NCBI GenBank assembly: GCA_016124655.1
Contig: WGNI01000009.1
Span: 1 to 64,000, forward strand
DNA from: Alphaproteobacteria bacterium
Lineage (GTDB): Bacteria > Pseudomonadota > Alphaproteobacteria > Caulobacterales > Aquidulcibacteraceae
Length of the DNA: 64,000 nt
Direction of reading: 5' to 3'
The position numbers and the translations under genes are program-made. The notes below the pieces were generated by a model. It worked only from the letters and a program-made list of their open reading frames with translations. It was not told the DNA's origin and ran no database searches. This document shows positions 49,409 to 57,405 of this stretch, in pieces. Position 1 is the first letter of the stretch, and each line of letters starts with the position of its first letter.

Positions 49409-51964
49409 CTACGCCGCCGCGGGCACAGGCAGCGCCGCCGGCGTCCAGGCCCCTTGACCCCAGTAGCGCTGCAAGCCGTAATCAGCGTCGATGGCAAAGA
49501 GGTGGAGCCATTTGTGATCGACGAGGTCGCGCACCATGGCGTGCTTGGCGATCACAGCATTCATGGCGTGGATCGGCGCCTCAATCACGACATTGAGCCG
49601 AAACGGCTCGTGCACCAGGTGTTGACCGTCATGCACCGATTGCCACGACAAGCCGGTGCGGAGATCGCCGCCATTGCCTTCAAGCACGCCCAGTGCGCCC
49701 ACGACGTTGTGCAAGGTCTTGTTGCCGCTGCCAAACGCGCGATTGTTCACCGTCGAGCCGTAATATTGCAGATTGATCCAGCTGGCGACCACCATCGGCG
49801 CTGTCATGATCAGCTCCAATGTCGAATACGTTGTGTCGGCCCGCCAATCATAGGTGTGCAGAAAGGCGCGCCCGTCGAGCTTCAACGTCTTCGTGCGCGC
49901 GCGCGGCGCGGCGATGAAGGCCATGTTGCCGGCGAGCCCCCATTCTGGGCGCACTTGCGACCAGTCGCGGCTGCGCGCCTTGATGGCGGCGTGCGCGCCC
50001 GCCCCAACCGGCACGCCCAAGAGACGCGCGCGCTCCAGCCGCGCCATGGCGCCGGCGGCCGATAGTTGCGCCTTGAGTTCGGCAAGCTCTGCGGCATGGC
50101 TTGGCGGCGCTGTATCCTGGTCGAATATCTTGACCTCGTCGGTCGTGGTGTCGTGCAGCGCGCCGAGGAACACCGTGTCGGGCAGAATGGTGATGCCGCG
50201 ATCGACGAGGCCCAACCGTACATAAGGGTCATTGAGGATTGCGGCAGCGACGCGCGCATTGGCTTCGCCGGTGTGACCGCCACATGCGCCGCAATCGAGC
50301 CCTGACGCGTGCGGATTATTGACGGTGGTTGAGCCGTGACCGATCAGCAGCACGAGGCGCGCGAAATTGTCGGTCGTCGACATCCCGCGCAGCACCGCTT
50401 CGGCCATGGCGACGCGGCCCTCCGGCGCAAAACCGGTTTCTCGGCCCTCGATTGTGGCCGGCGCAATGCGCGGCCCCAGCCGCGCAACATCAGACTTGCT
50501 GAGACCATCGCTATTTGGGTCTGGCGCCGGCCGCGTCAGGCCGAACGCATCGCCCACGATTTTTGCCGCGAAGGAGAGACCAATACTTTCGACATAGGTG
50601 AAGGAAGACACTGCCGCATGCTTAAAGCCCTTCCACGCCTTGGCCGCGCGGCGGCGCAGACGGCGCATGGTGAGGATCGCCGTTTCTTCCTCGTCGCTGG
50701 CCCCCTTGATCGCCTCGCAGACAATAACGCTCGGCTTCAATAAGACAGGGCATTGCGCTCCGCCGCGCGCGTTGCCGATCGGCACGTACTCGATCGGAAA
50801 ACCGAAAAAGCCGGCAAAGCCAATGGTCTCGATGCCCTTCGATTGGGCTTCAAGCGCGCGTCGAAACACTTCCGAGCGCACGTCAATGCAGAAGGCAGCC
50901 TGCGCCGTCGGCCTCTGACCCGTATGAGAGACGCTTGTGTCCTTGCCCAGATCAGCGATCAGGCGTCGCTGGGGGGCGTGATCGTAGGCCTCCTGCAAAA
51001 GCGCGCGCAGCGCCAGATCATCGCTGAGATCGGTATCGATCGGCTGCAGCGCCGCATCGGTCATGGCGTTACGCCATGCGCCGCGAAACGCCTCGTCAGT
51101 TCGTTCTTCAAACAGTGCGAAGCCCCAGGCCAAACGGATGGCCAGGATATGCAGCAGCGTATCATCTTCGCGTCCGTTGAGGCCCGCGTCCCAGACCCGG
51201 TAGCGCGCATAGGCCGCCCAACCCTGGATGTCGAACAGAGCGCGGAAAAGATATTCCTCGCGCGCACGCTCAGGAATGCCGAGCTTGGCGACGATCTCCG
51301 CAATCGCCGCCAGCGGATCAGCCGGCAGCGCCGCGATGGTGTCGCGAAAGCGCTTCAGCCCCATGGCGTCCGCGTTGAGATCGTGTTGCATGGCTGCGCG
51401 CCAAGCGGGATACGGCGCGAACGCCCGCCAAGGCGAACGCCACGCCGCCTGGCCTTCATCAAAGTAAGTTGCGCACCACTTGGAGATTTCTTCGATCATG
51501 AAGGCGGTGCGCGAGGCCTCACGGTCGCCGTCGGAGAGTCCATCGAGGATTTCAGCGATCGTCGCCACCGCCGGGCGGTTCGCGGGCGCCGGCTGTCGCG
51601 CCAGCGCCGCCTTAAGGTCGTCAACCGAGTGGAGTCCAGGCACACGCGGCCCCGTCGCCAGCGCTGCCGCGAGATCATCATTCGTGATGACGCCCGCTTC
51701 CAACTGCCGAACATAGAACGCGCGCGGCATCAGCATGTCAGTGCGGGCGACCCGCTCCAACCAGGCGCTGGCTTCGGTGAAGCTCTTGTCGGTCAGCCCC
51801 AGGAACGGATTTACGGCGACGAAGTGTTTCAGCGGCCAGAGCGGGGCGATGCGATTGCACGCGGCGCGGGCGGCGGCGGCGATCGGCGTCGGAGCCTCGC
51901 TTGCGGGCATGGCTTCGACATTGTGGGTGTCGTGCGCGGTCTCGATCACGCGTTCGGCTAGCAT
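49409..51964 (-). CDS. dabA: DAB inorganic-carbon accumulation complex, subunit DabA (DUF2309)
   Basis: 851 residues. DabA is a carbonic-anhydrase-like protein that couples with DabB to turn CO2 into bicarbonate vectorially. The zinc site is complete: Cys359 and Asp361 in FCIDVRSE, and His543 and Cys558 in GHGSTTVNNPHASGLDCGACGG; the 15-residue spacing matches the characterised DabA. AGGAG precedes the ATG. It follows dabB by 12 bases in the same operon. No carboxysome, Rubisco or other carbon genes are in the window, so it may serve anaplerotic carboxylases. Surrounding genes look accessory. Confidence 0.95.
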   Translation of the reverse strand: MLAERVIETAHDTHNVEAMPASEAPTPIAAAARAACNRIAPLWPLKHFVAVNPFLGLTDKSFTEASAWLERVARTDMLMPRAFYVRQLEAGVITNDDLAAALATGPRVPGLHSVDDLKAALARQPAPANRPAVATIAEILDGLSDGDREASRTAFMIEEISKWCATYFDEGQAAWRSPWRAFAPYPAWRAAMQHDLNADAMGLKRFRDTIAALPADPLAAIAEIVAKLGIPERAREEYLFRALFDIQGWAAYARYRVWDAGLNGREDDTLLHILAIRLAWGFALFEERTDEAFRGAWRNAMTDAALQPIDTDLSDDLALRALLQEAYDHAPQRRLIADLGKDTSVSHTGQRPTAQAAFCIDVRSEVFRRALEAQSKGIETIGFAGFFGFPIEYVPIGNARGGAQCPVLLKPSVIVCEAIKGASDEEETAILTMRRLRRRAAKAWKGFKHAAVSSFTYVESIGLSFAAKIVGDAFGLTRPAPDPNSDGLSKSDVARLGPRIAPATIEGRETGFAPEGRVAMAEAVLRGMSTTDNFARLVLLIGHGSTTVNNPHASGLDCGACGGHTGEANARVAAAILNDPYVRLGLVDRGITILPDTVFLGALHDTTTDEVKIFDQDTAPPSHAAELAELKAQLSAAGAMARLERARLLGVPVGAGAHAAIKARSRDWSQVRPEWGLAGNMAFIAAPRARTKTLKLDGRAFLHTYDWRADTTYSTLELIMTAPMVVASWINLQYYGSTVNNRAFGSGNKTLHNVVGALGVLEGNGGDLRTGLSWQSVHDGQHLVHEPFRLNVVIEAPIHAMNAVIAKHAMVRDLVDHKWLHLFAIDADYGLQRYWGQGAWTPAALPVPAAA

Positions 51965-51976
51965 GGTCGTCTCCTG

Positions 51977-53545
51977 TCAGGCTGCGCCACGCGTGGCGCG
52001 GGCAGGCCAAAGCTTGAGCGCCAGGCGGTTGGCGATCGTGTTGAGATAAAGGCCTTGGTTGAGGTGTACGTAGAGCGCCTGGCCCCAGCGTGTGGTCGCC
52101 ACGCGGCCGAGCTGGCTCTGCAACAGCGTGACGCCAGCGAAGGAGGTTATGACGAGCGCGACGATCGCGGCATCGAACGCACTCGTCAGCGGCGACGTCT
52201 TTGGCACGGCGCCCACGAGCAGCTGTTCGGCCCCGATCTGCAGCGCGAAATAGAGCGCGCCGACGCCGAGCGCAGCAGCCAGGGTGCCGCCAATAACAAA
52301 GGCGTTGGGGCGTTCGTCCAGACCCTGCGCCACCAGCAACGTGAGGCTCATCATCAGGATGGCGCCCAAGGCAAAAACGCCGGGCTTGTCGGCGAGCGTC
52401 GCGCCAAGGAGCGCGCTCAAGCCCAGTGCGGCGACAAGCACAAGCCCGAGTGCGATCATGAACCGAGCCGGGTGCGGCGCACCGCCCGGGCTTGGCGACC
52501 ACGACGCGCGTAGCACGTCGATCACACTACCCGACGAGAGGAAAGCGTGTGCCTTGTAGAGCGAGTGCGCGACGAGATGGAGAAGCGCCGCCGCGAAAGC
52601 GCCGAGCCCGCATTGCAGCAGCATGAAGCCCATTTGAGCGACGGTGGAATAGGCGAGGCTCACTTTGACCGAGGTTTGGGTCAGCATCACAAGCGAGCCA
52701 AACAGCGCCGTGGCGCCGCCGACGATCGCCAGCACGTGCAGCGCCGGCGCCGACAGCGCGATCAAATCTGCGAAGCGAATAACAAGAAAGCCGCCGGCAT
52801 TGATGATGCCGGCATGCAAAAGCGCCGATACCGGCGTCGGCGTCTCCATCACTTCAAGGAGCCAACCGTGCAGCGGCAATTGCGCCGATTTCAGCAGTGC
52901 GGCGACAGCGATCAACACTGTCGCGCCAGTGACCAGTGCGCTCGGCTCCGCTGAGCCCGCAAACAGCGCTGCATAATCGAGACTGCCAAAGGCTTGATAA
53001 AGGCACACGGCCGCCGCGATCAGCGCCAGATCGGCAAGTCGGCTGGCCACGAATTTCTTGCGTGCGGCCAGAACTGCGCCACGACGCTCGCCATAAAAGA
53101 CCAAGAGCCGATTGAGCGACACGCTCATGACGATCGCAGCGAGAATCAGCGCGGCGACATTGCCAACGATGATCAGCGCCTGAACCGACGCGATGGTGAC
53201 GCACAGGCGCTGCAGGAAGACCCCGTGGTTTGGATCGCCATCGAGATAGTTGCGGCTGTAGCGCAGCACCACGGCGCCGACGAAACTGACCAATACGAAC
53301 ATGGTGGCGCTGACGGCGTCGAGATAAAGGCTCACGCCCACCCCGCCTGTCCCGAACGTCGGCGTCGTCTGCGCGCCGAGCATGACGACCGCTAAAGCGC
53401 TCGCGAGGCTGACGACAAACCCAAGCAGCGAAACCGCGAAGGCCCCGTCCGCAAAGGCCAACGGCGTCCGCCGGGCCGCCGGCCACAGTGCGGCCAGGAT
53501 AAGCGCGAGCGGCGCGAGCGCCGCCAGCCAGGGCGTCCAGATCAT
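51977..53545 (-). CDS. dabB: DAB complex, membrane subunit DabB (NuoL-like)
   Basis: 522 residues with about 14 hydrophobic helices. It belongs to the proton-conducting NuoL/MrpA/D family: QLPLHGWLLEVMETPTPVSALLHAGIINAGG is the most typical segment, with the conserved lysine in LLKSAQLPLHGW. LNRLLVFYGERRGAVLAARKK is typical of the DAB-linked form. It is not part of a nuo operon: dabA follows immediately. Proton flow through it is thought to drive DabA. First gene of the operon. Confidence 0.93.
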   Translation of the reverse strand: MIWTPWLAALAPLALILAALWPAARRTPLAFADGAFAVSLLGFVVSLASALAVVMLGAQTTPTFGTGGVGVSLYLDAVSATMFVLVSFVGAVVLRYSRNYLDGDPNHGVFLQRLCVTIASVQALIIVGNVAALILAAIVMSVSLNRLLVFYGERRGAVLAARKKFVASRLADLALIAAAVCLYQAFGSLDYAALFAGSAEPSALVTGATVLIAVAALLKSAQLPLHGWLLEVMETPTPVSALLHAGIINAGGFLVIRFADLIALSAPALHVLAIVGGATALFGSLVMLTQTSVKVSLAYSTVAQMGFMLLQCGLGAFAAALLHLVAHSLYKAHAFLSSGSVIDVLRASWSPSPGGAPHPARFMIALGLVLVAALGLSALLGATLADKPGVFALGAILMMSLTLLVAQGLDERPNAFVIGGTLAAALGVGALYFALQIGAEQLLVGAVPKTSPLTSAFDAAIVALVITSFAGVTLLQSQLGRVATTRWGQALYVHLNQGLYLNTIANRLALKLWPARATRGAA

Positions 53546-53647
53546 ACGGGTCAGCCTCCGAAGCGATTTGGACGAGGCTAAGCAGCGGAAATCATTCTAT
53601 CCAATTCAATTATTGCAAGATATCATGCTACATAATAGAATTAATAC
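53546..53647. promoter_or_regulatory. dabB-lysR divergent control region
   Basis: About 100 AT-rich bases between two divergent genes, unlike the GC-rich surroundings. ATTCTAT at 53594-53600 pairs with ATAGAAT at 53635-53641 as an inverted repeat. Such repeats with T...A ends fit LysR operators. Probably the LysR protein controls both promoters. Confidence 0.6.
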
Positions 53648-54565
53648 ATGTCGATTAATCTGCATCATCTGCGCTATTTTCACGCCATCGTGCAGAACGG
53701 CGGCCTGGTGAAGGCGGCCGAACGTCTAAACGTTTCGCCCTCGGCTGTGTCTGTGCAATTGCAGGCGCTTGAAGACCAGCTCGGCCACGATCTCTTTGAA
53801 CGCCGTGGCCGCCAATTGCTGCTCACCGAGGCGGGGCGTATCGCGCTCGAACGCGCCGAAGCGATCTTTGACGCCGCTGATGAGCTTGAAAACACGCTCA
53901 AGGGCTTTGATCGCGCCAAGCGCGCGAACGTGCGGATTGGGGCCCTGGCCACGCTATCGCGCAATTTCCAGATCGCGTTCCTGAAGCCGCTGCTAGGGCG
54001 CGATGACGTGCGTATCGTCCTACGTTCGGGATCGATGCGTGAACTCATTCAGATGCTCGACGCGCATCATATCGACGTTCTGCTTTCGAACACCTTGCCG
54101 CCGCGCGACGAAGCCACGAGCTGGACCTCGCATGTGATTTCAGATCAACCGATCAGCTTGATTGGCCCATCAAGCGCACGGCGCACGAGCGCGCCTGCGA
54201 AACTCTTGGCCGAGATCCCTCTAATCGTGCCGACGCTGGAAAACCATATTCGCGGCGAATTCGATGCGCTCGTCGAACGCCTGGGCATTGTCCCGCGCAT
54301 CGTCGCGGAAGTCGACGATATGGCGCTGCTGCGGCTCTTGGCGCGCGAGGGTACGGGCTATGCAATCGTGCCGCCGATCGTCGTTCGCGACGAGCTGGCG
54401 ACTGGGCTGCTCAAGGAATGCGGCCCTTTGCCCGGGCTCAAGGAGACCTTTTACGCGATCACGCCAAAACGGCGGTTCCCCAATCCGTTGCTGAAGGAGC
54501 TGATGGGCGCACGCCCGGCCGCGCTCAAGGCGCCTTCGCGCTCGCGCAGGCATTTTAACCAGTGA
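53648..54565 (+). CDS. LysR-family regulator, probable control of dabBA
   Basis: 305 residues. The N-terminal winged helix-turn-helix reads INLHHLRYFHAIVQNGGLVKAAE and LNVSPSAVSVQLQALEDQLGH, then FERRGRQLLLTEAGRIAL. A linker helix and effector domain follow. It resembles NhaR-type LysR proteins, which are often found beside DAB operons. Divergence from dabB across a short AT-rich region supports autoregulation and control of the operon. Signal unknown; CO2 or bicarbonate state is the natural guess. Confidence 0.9.
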   Translation: MSINLHHLRYFHAIVQNGGLVKAAERLNVSPSAVSVQLQALEDQLGHDLFERRGRQLLLTEAGRIALERAEAIFDAADELENTLKGFDRAKRANVRIGALATLSRNFQIAFLKPLLGRDDVRIVLRSGSMRELIQMLDAHHIDVLLSNTLPPRDEATSWTSHVISDQPISLIGPSSARRTSAPAKLLAEIPLIVPTLENHIRGEFDALVERLGIVPRIVAEVDDMALLRLLAREGTGYAIVPPIVVRDELATGLLKECGPLPGLKETFYAITPKRRFPNPLLKELMGARPAALKAPSRSRRHFNQ

Positions 54566-54728
54566 CGGTTTAGGGCCATTTCCTGCCCTCAACCCAAAAA
54601 TCAAAACCGGGACGGCCGTTCCGATGGGGACACTCGGGGTGCAGCGGGCGCTAAAGCAGGTATGGCGATTGCCGCCTTTGGACGGTTAATGACAATAGAG
54701 CGTGGAAATGGACAGCTAGGGAAATGCA

Positions 54729-55070
54729 ATGTTCGCAAGAGCGAGCGCATTGATGGCGATCGGCGCGGGCGTCCTCCTCATTGCCTGGATAGCGCTGAAT
54801 TTTGGGGAGTTCGAATTTGCGACCGTGGGACCGGCCGCAGGATCGGTGTTGCTATTGCTTGGCGCCCTAAGGACGCTCAGGGCCCAGAGTGGAGGCCTGC
54901 GACTGTTGTGCGGAGCGTGGGGCTTCGCCTGCGGGATGGCATGGTATGCGCCGTCCTATGACATGCCCGCGTTCGTGCCGGGCTTCCTCGCGGTCACCGG
55001 GCCCGTACTCGTGAGCGCAGTCGGCCTAGGGCTCGTTGTTCTTCACCAAGAAAACAAGAAGGGCGCTTAA
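54729..55070 (+). CDS. Small membrane protein, function unknown
   Basis: 113 residues with about three to four hydrophobic segments (LMAIGAGVLLIAWIAL, AGSVLLLLGAL, LLCGAWGFACGMAWYA, FLAVTGPVLVSAVGLGLVVL). No signal cleavage motif or known family. AGGGAAATGCA precedes the ATG. Lies past the LysR gene after a 163-base gap without other features. Confidence 0.55.
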   Translation: MFARASALMAIGAGVLLIAWIALNFGEFEFATVGPAAGSVLLLLGALRTLRAQSGGLRLLCGAWGFACGMAWYAPSYDMPAFVPGFLAVTGPVLVSAVGLGLVVLHQENKKGA

Positions 55071-55177
55071 GGGTCGAGGTGGGCCGTAGCGATGATTTTC
55101 GCGACTGGTTTGGTCGCTCCATTCCTGCCGGCGCCAGCCAGACCCGCGGAACGGCCTAGGATCGCCTACAGCGGACT

Positions 55178-55627
55178 CTAAGCCTGGAATTGCAGGCCGA
55201 TGCCGACTAACGCTCCGCGCTCAACGTCGGCAAAGCCGCCACCACCGAGCCAATATCGCGTTGGCGCTTCGGGCTGACCGAACGTCCAGCCGATCCAGTC
55301 CGCCCCTTTGTGTTGCAGCTTGAAGCTCGCGTCTTCCGCCGAGAGCGAGCCGCTGGCGCTGGTGAGGAATAGGCTATGAAACTTGGCGTCCGCGATCTTG
55401 CGCGCGACGCGCAGAGAAGGCAGCGATCCGCCGACGCGCGCAAACAACTCGATACCTATGACACGCCGGTCGACTCGCATGTCGAAAATGATCTCGCCAT
55501 CAACATTGAGACCCACCGGGCACGGCTCGACGCGCCAGCCCATGTGCAGAATACCGCGCGATGGATGCGTCGCGACGAACGCCTCTTCGGGCGGGATAGG
55601 TTGAACTGAGCAGGCTAACGTCGTCAT
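55178..55627 (-). CDS. Protein of unknown function
   Basis: 149 residues. MTTLACSVQPIPPEEAFVAT might be a short lipoprotein or signal-like start but the pattern is weak. The body reads VDGEIIFDMRVDRRVIGIELFAR and ARKIADAKFHSLFLTSASGS, mostly beta-like. No family recognised. The frame is GC-biased at third positions less strongly than in core genes. Confidence 0.5.
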   Translation of the reverse strand: MTTLACSVQPIPPEEAFVATHPSRGILHMGWRVEPCPVGLNVDGEIIFDMRVDRRVIGIELFARVGGSLPSLRVARKIADAKFHSLFLTSASGSLSAEDASFKLQHKGADWIGWTFGQPEAPTRYWLGGGGFADVERGALVGIGLQFQA

Positions 55628-55654
55628 GGCGCAGACCTGATACCACGACGGGCC

Positions 55655-55776
55655 GATGTCCGCTTAGGGCCAGGGCACGCCACGTGGCCATAATTCACGA
55701 CCGGCAAGCGCGCTGAAGACCCGTCATCGGTAATGCCGCGGGCGCTAAGTCCGGCTCTCGCCGACAGCGGACATCG
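55655..55776. repeat. 11-bp inverted repeat flanking a gene-free 150-base gap
   Basis: CGATGTCCGCT at 55655-55665 is the exact reverse complement of AGCGGACATCG at 55766-55776. It resembles degenerate dispersed GTCCGCT motifs elsewhere in this region. No gene is between the arms. Confidence 0.45.
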
Positions 55777-55777
55777 A

Positions 55778-56248
55778 CTAGAGGCAAGTTCCCCAGGTCG
55801 GCGAACCCGGTCGAGACACCAACGTGTCAATCGATCGGCGAATTTCCAGAGCGCCTTGCGCGGCCAACGACCGATAAATTTGCACCGCGTCGCCGCGACA
55901 GAGAGATTCTTGGTCTGCCCCAACACCACCTTGTTGGCGCTTGAACTCGTCAATCTGTTGTTTGGTTGTCTGAGGGTCGGTATTGGCAATAACAAAGGCA
56001 TCAATGCGAGCGACTGAGCGTACCAATTCTTCGTTCACTTCAACGTTTTGGCCTGGGAAGCACCGTCGCCCAACTTCTGCCGCCACAGAATACAGCGCCC
56101 ACGCACAGATGACGCCCTCGCCGGGCTCCGGCGTCCGACGTCCGCTTTGAGCAATGGCAAGCGGCTGCACCAAGAGTGATGCAACAACGCTTGCCGCAAT
56201 GAGCGCAACCGCCAATCCCGCACGAGACTGCATGACCATGCCCCGCAC
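55778..56248 (-). CDS. Exported protein of unknown function
   Basis: 156 residues. A signal peptide (LAVALIAASVVASLLVQPLAIAQ) is cleaved near residue 34. The mature part has cysteines in VICAWALYSVAAEVGRRCFPG, ESLCRGDAV and WGTCL, suggesting two disulfide bonds in the periplasm. Helical content is likely. No family recognised. The first codon used here could be replaced by an inner ATG four or six residues on. Confidence 0.6.
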   Translation of the reverse strand: MRGMVMQSRAGLAVALIAASVVASLLVQPLAIAQSGRRTPEPGEGVICAWALYSVAAEVGRRCFPGQNVEVNEELVRSVARIDAFVIANTDPQTTKQQIDEFKRQQGGVGADQESLCRGDAVQIYRSLAAQGALEIRRSIDTLVSRPGSPTWGTCL

Positions 56249-56408
56249 TCTAACGGATCGCCCGATGCAAAGCGATGGCGTCTGGCGCTTGGGAGTCTGA
56301 CACGTCCGCTCTGGGCCAATCGCCGCCGGACAGCCAAAGTCGTACGAACGGCAATCTCGCTCAACACCGCCCGCCTCGCTGTCCTGCGCGGCCGAATGGA
56401 AACGCCCC

Positions 56409-56867
56409 TCAGACCGGCCCGGCCTTGTCGCCCAGCACGAAGCGGGGGCCTGCCCCCAGAGCGCGCGCGCGGTCGCCAGGATTATAGAGCGCGCATTTTT
56501 TCAAGGAGAGACACCCGCAGCCGATGCACCCGTCGAGCTTGTCGCGCGTGCGCTCCAATTCCGCGATGCGTTCATTGAGCGCGGCCCGCAGCGCGCGGCT
56601 GATCTTGGCCCAGTCTGCGGCGTTCGGCGTGCGCCCATGCGGCAGGCTGGCGAGCGCCTCGGCGATGCCGTCGATCGAAAGCCCCAGATGTTGGGCGATG
56701 CGGATGAACGACAGCCGCCGGATGTCCGCGCGCAGGAAGCGGCGCTGATCGCCTTGCGTGCGGAACGCCGTGATCAGGCCCTTGGTCTCGTAAAACCGGA
56801 TCGCGGACACCGAGACGCCGGTGCGCTCCGCCAACTGGCCGATGGTTAAGACGTCTGTGGCGCGCAT
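56409..56867 (-). CDS. soxR: Redox-sensitive transcriptional activator SoxR
   Basis: 152 residues. MerR-type helix-turn-helix at the start (LTIGQLAERTGVSVSAIRFYE). The [2Fe-2S] cluster cysteines are Cys114, Cys117, Cys119 and Cys125, in GCIGCGCLSLKKC, the SoxR spacing. Oxidation of the cluster by redox-active compounds activates transcription. The divergent VOC gene has a SoxR box in its promoter, so it is the evident target; no soxS is present, as in most bacteria outside the enterics. Confidence 0.95.
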   Translation of the reverse strand: MRATDVLTIGQLAERTGVSVSAIRFYETKGLITAFRTQGDQRRFLRADIRRLSFIRIAQHLGLSIDGIAEALASLPHGRTPNAADWAKISRALRAALNERIAELERTRDKLDGCIGCGCLSLKKCALYNPGDRARALGAGPRFVLGDKAGPV

Positions 56868-56879
56868 GGAATTATTCTC

Positions 56880-56910
56880 TTGACCTCAAGTGAGGTTGAG
56901 GTTGCATCAA
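56880..56910 (+). promoter_or_regulatory. SoxR box and MerR-type promoter of the VOC gene
   Basis: CCTCAAGTGAGGTTGAGG at 56884-56901 matches the SoxR consensus CCTCAAGTTAACTTGAGG in its arms; only the centre differs. It overlaps a -35-like TTGACC at 56880-56885. The -10 is weak and lies about 19 bases on, as MerR-type promoters require. Confidence 0.75.
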
Positions 56911-56955
56911 GGCTGCGTCAAGCCCGAACCCAAACGCCGAACAAGGATCACGCTC

Positions 56956-57336
56956 ATGACGCGCGCTTACATCGAACACGTCAACATCTCCGTCTCCGAT
57001 CCCGACGCCGCCGCGGCCATGCTGATCGCGCTCTTTGACTGGCGCGAGCGCTGGCGCGGCCCAAGCCAGATGGGCGGGCGCACGATCCATGTCGGCGACG
57101 ACCAGACCTATATCGCGGTCTATTCCTCGACAGCGGAGGTCCAACCGCCGAAAGACCATCGCAAGGGCGCGCCGCTCAACCATATCGCGCTCGTCGTCGA
57201 TGACCTCGACGCCATCGAACGCAAGGTCGAAGCGCTGGGTCTGAAACCCTTTGGCCACGGCGATTATGAACCCGGCCGGCGGTTTTATTTCTTCGATCGC
57301 GACGGCGTCGAATACGAAATCGTCTCCTACGCGTAG
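56956..57336 (+). CDS. VOC/glyoxalase-like protein under SoxR control
   Basis: 126 residues from the ATG at 56956. YIEHVNISVSDPDAAAAML, IHVGDDQTYIAVYSS, and the second half LNHIALVVDDLDAIERKVEAL with FFDRDGVEYEIVSY form the two-module VOC fold, with His, Glu-type metal ligands in place. Because a SoxR box precedes it, it probably detoxifies a redox-active or reactive compound. Confidence 0.87.
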   Translation: MTRAYIEHVNISVSDPDAAAAMLIALFDWRERWRGPSQMGGRTIHVGDDQTYIAVYSSTAEVQPPKDHRKGAPLNHIALVVDDLDAIERKVEALGLKPFGHGDYEPGRRFYFFDRDGVEYEIVSYA

Positions 57337-57405
57337 GGCCCAATGAGCCTCGACGCCTGCGGCGCCGCGTGCGATGCCTTCCCGTAAAGACGGGAGGACC
57401 AAGCG

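Noticed and set aside
49303-49596. 97-residue plus-strand frame over the dabA end
   Set aside because: Overlaps the well-supported dabA gene on the other strand, and the Pro/Ala/Arg-rich sequence has no family.
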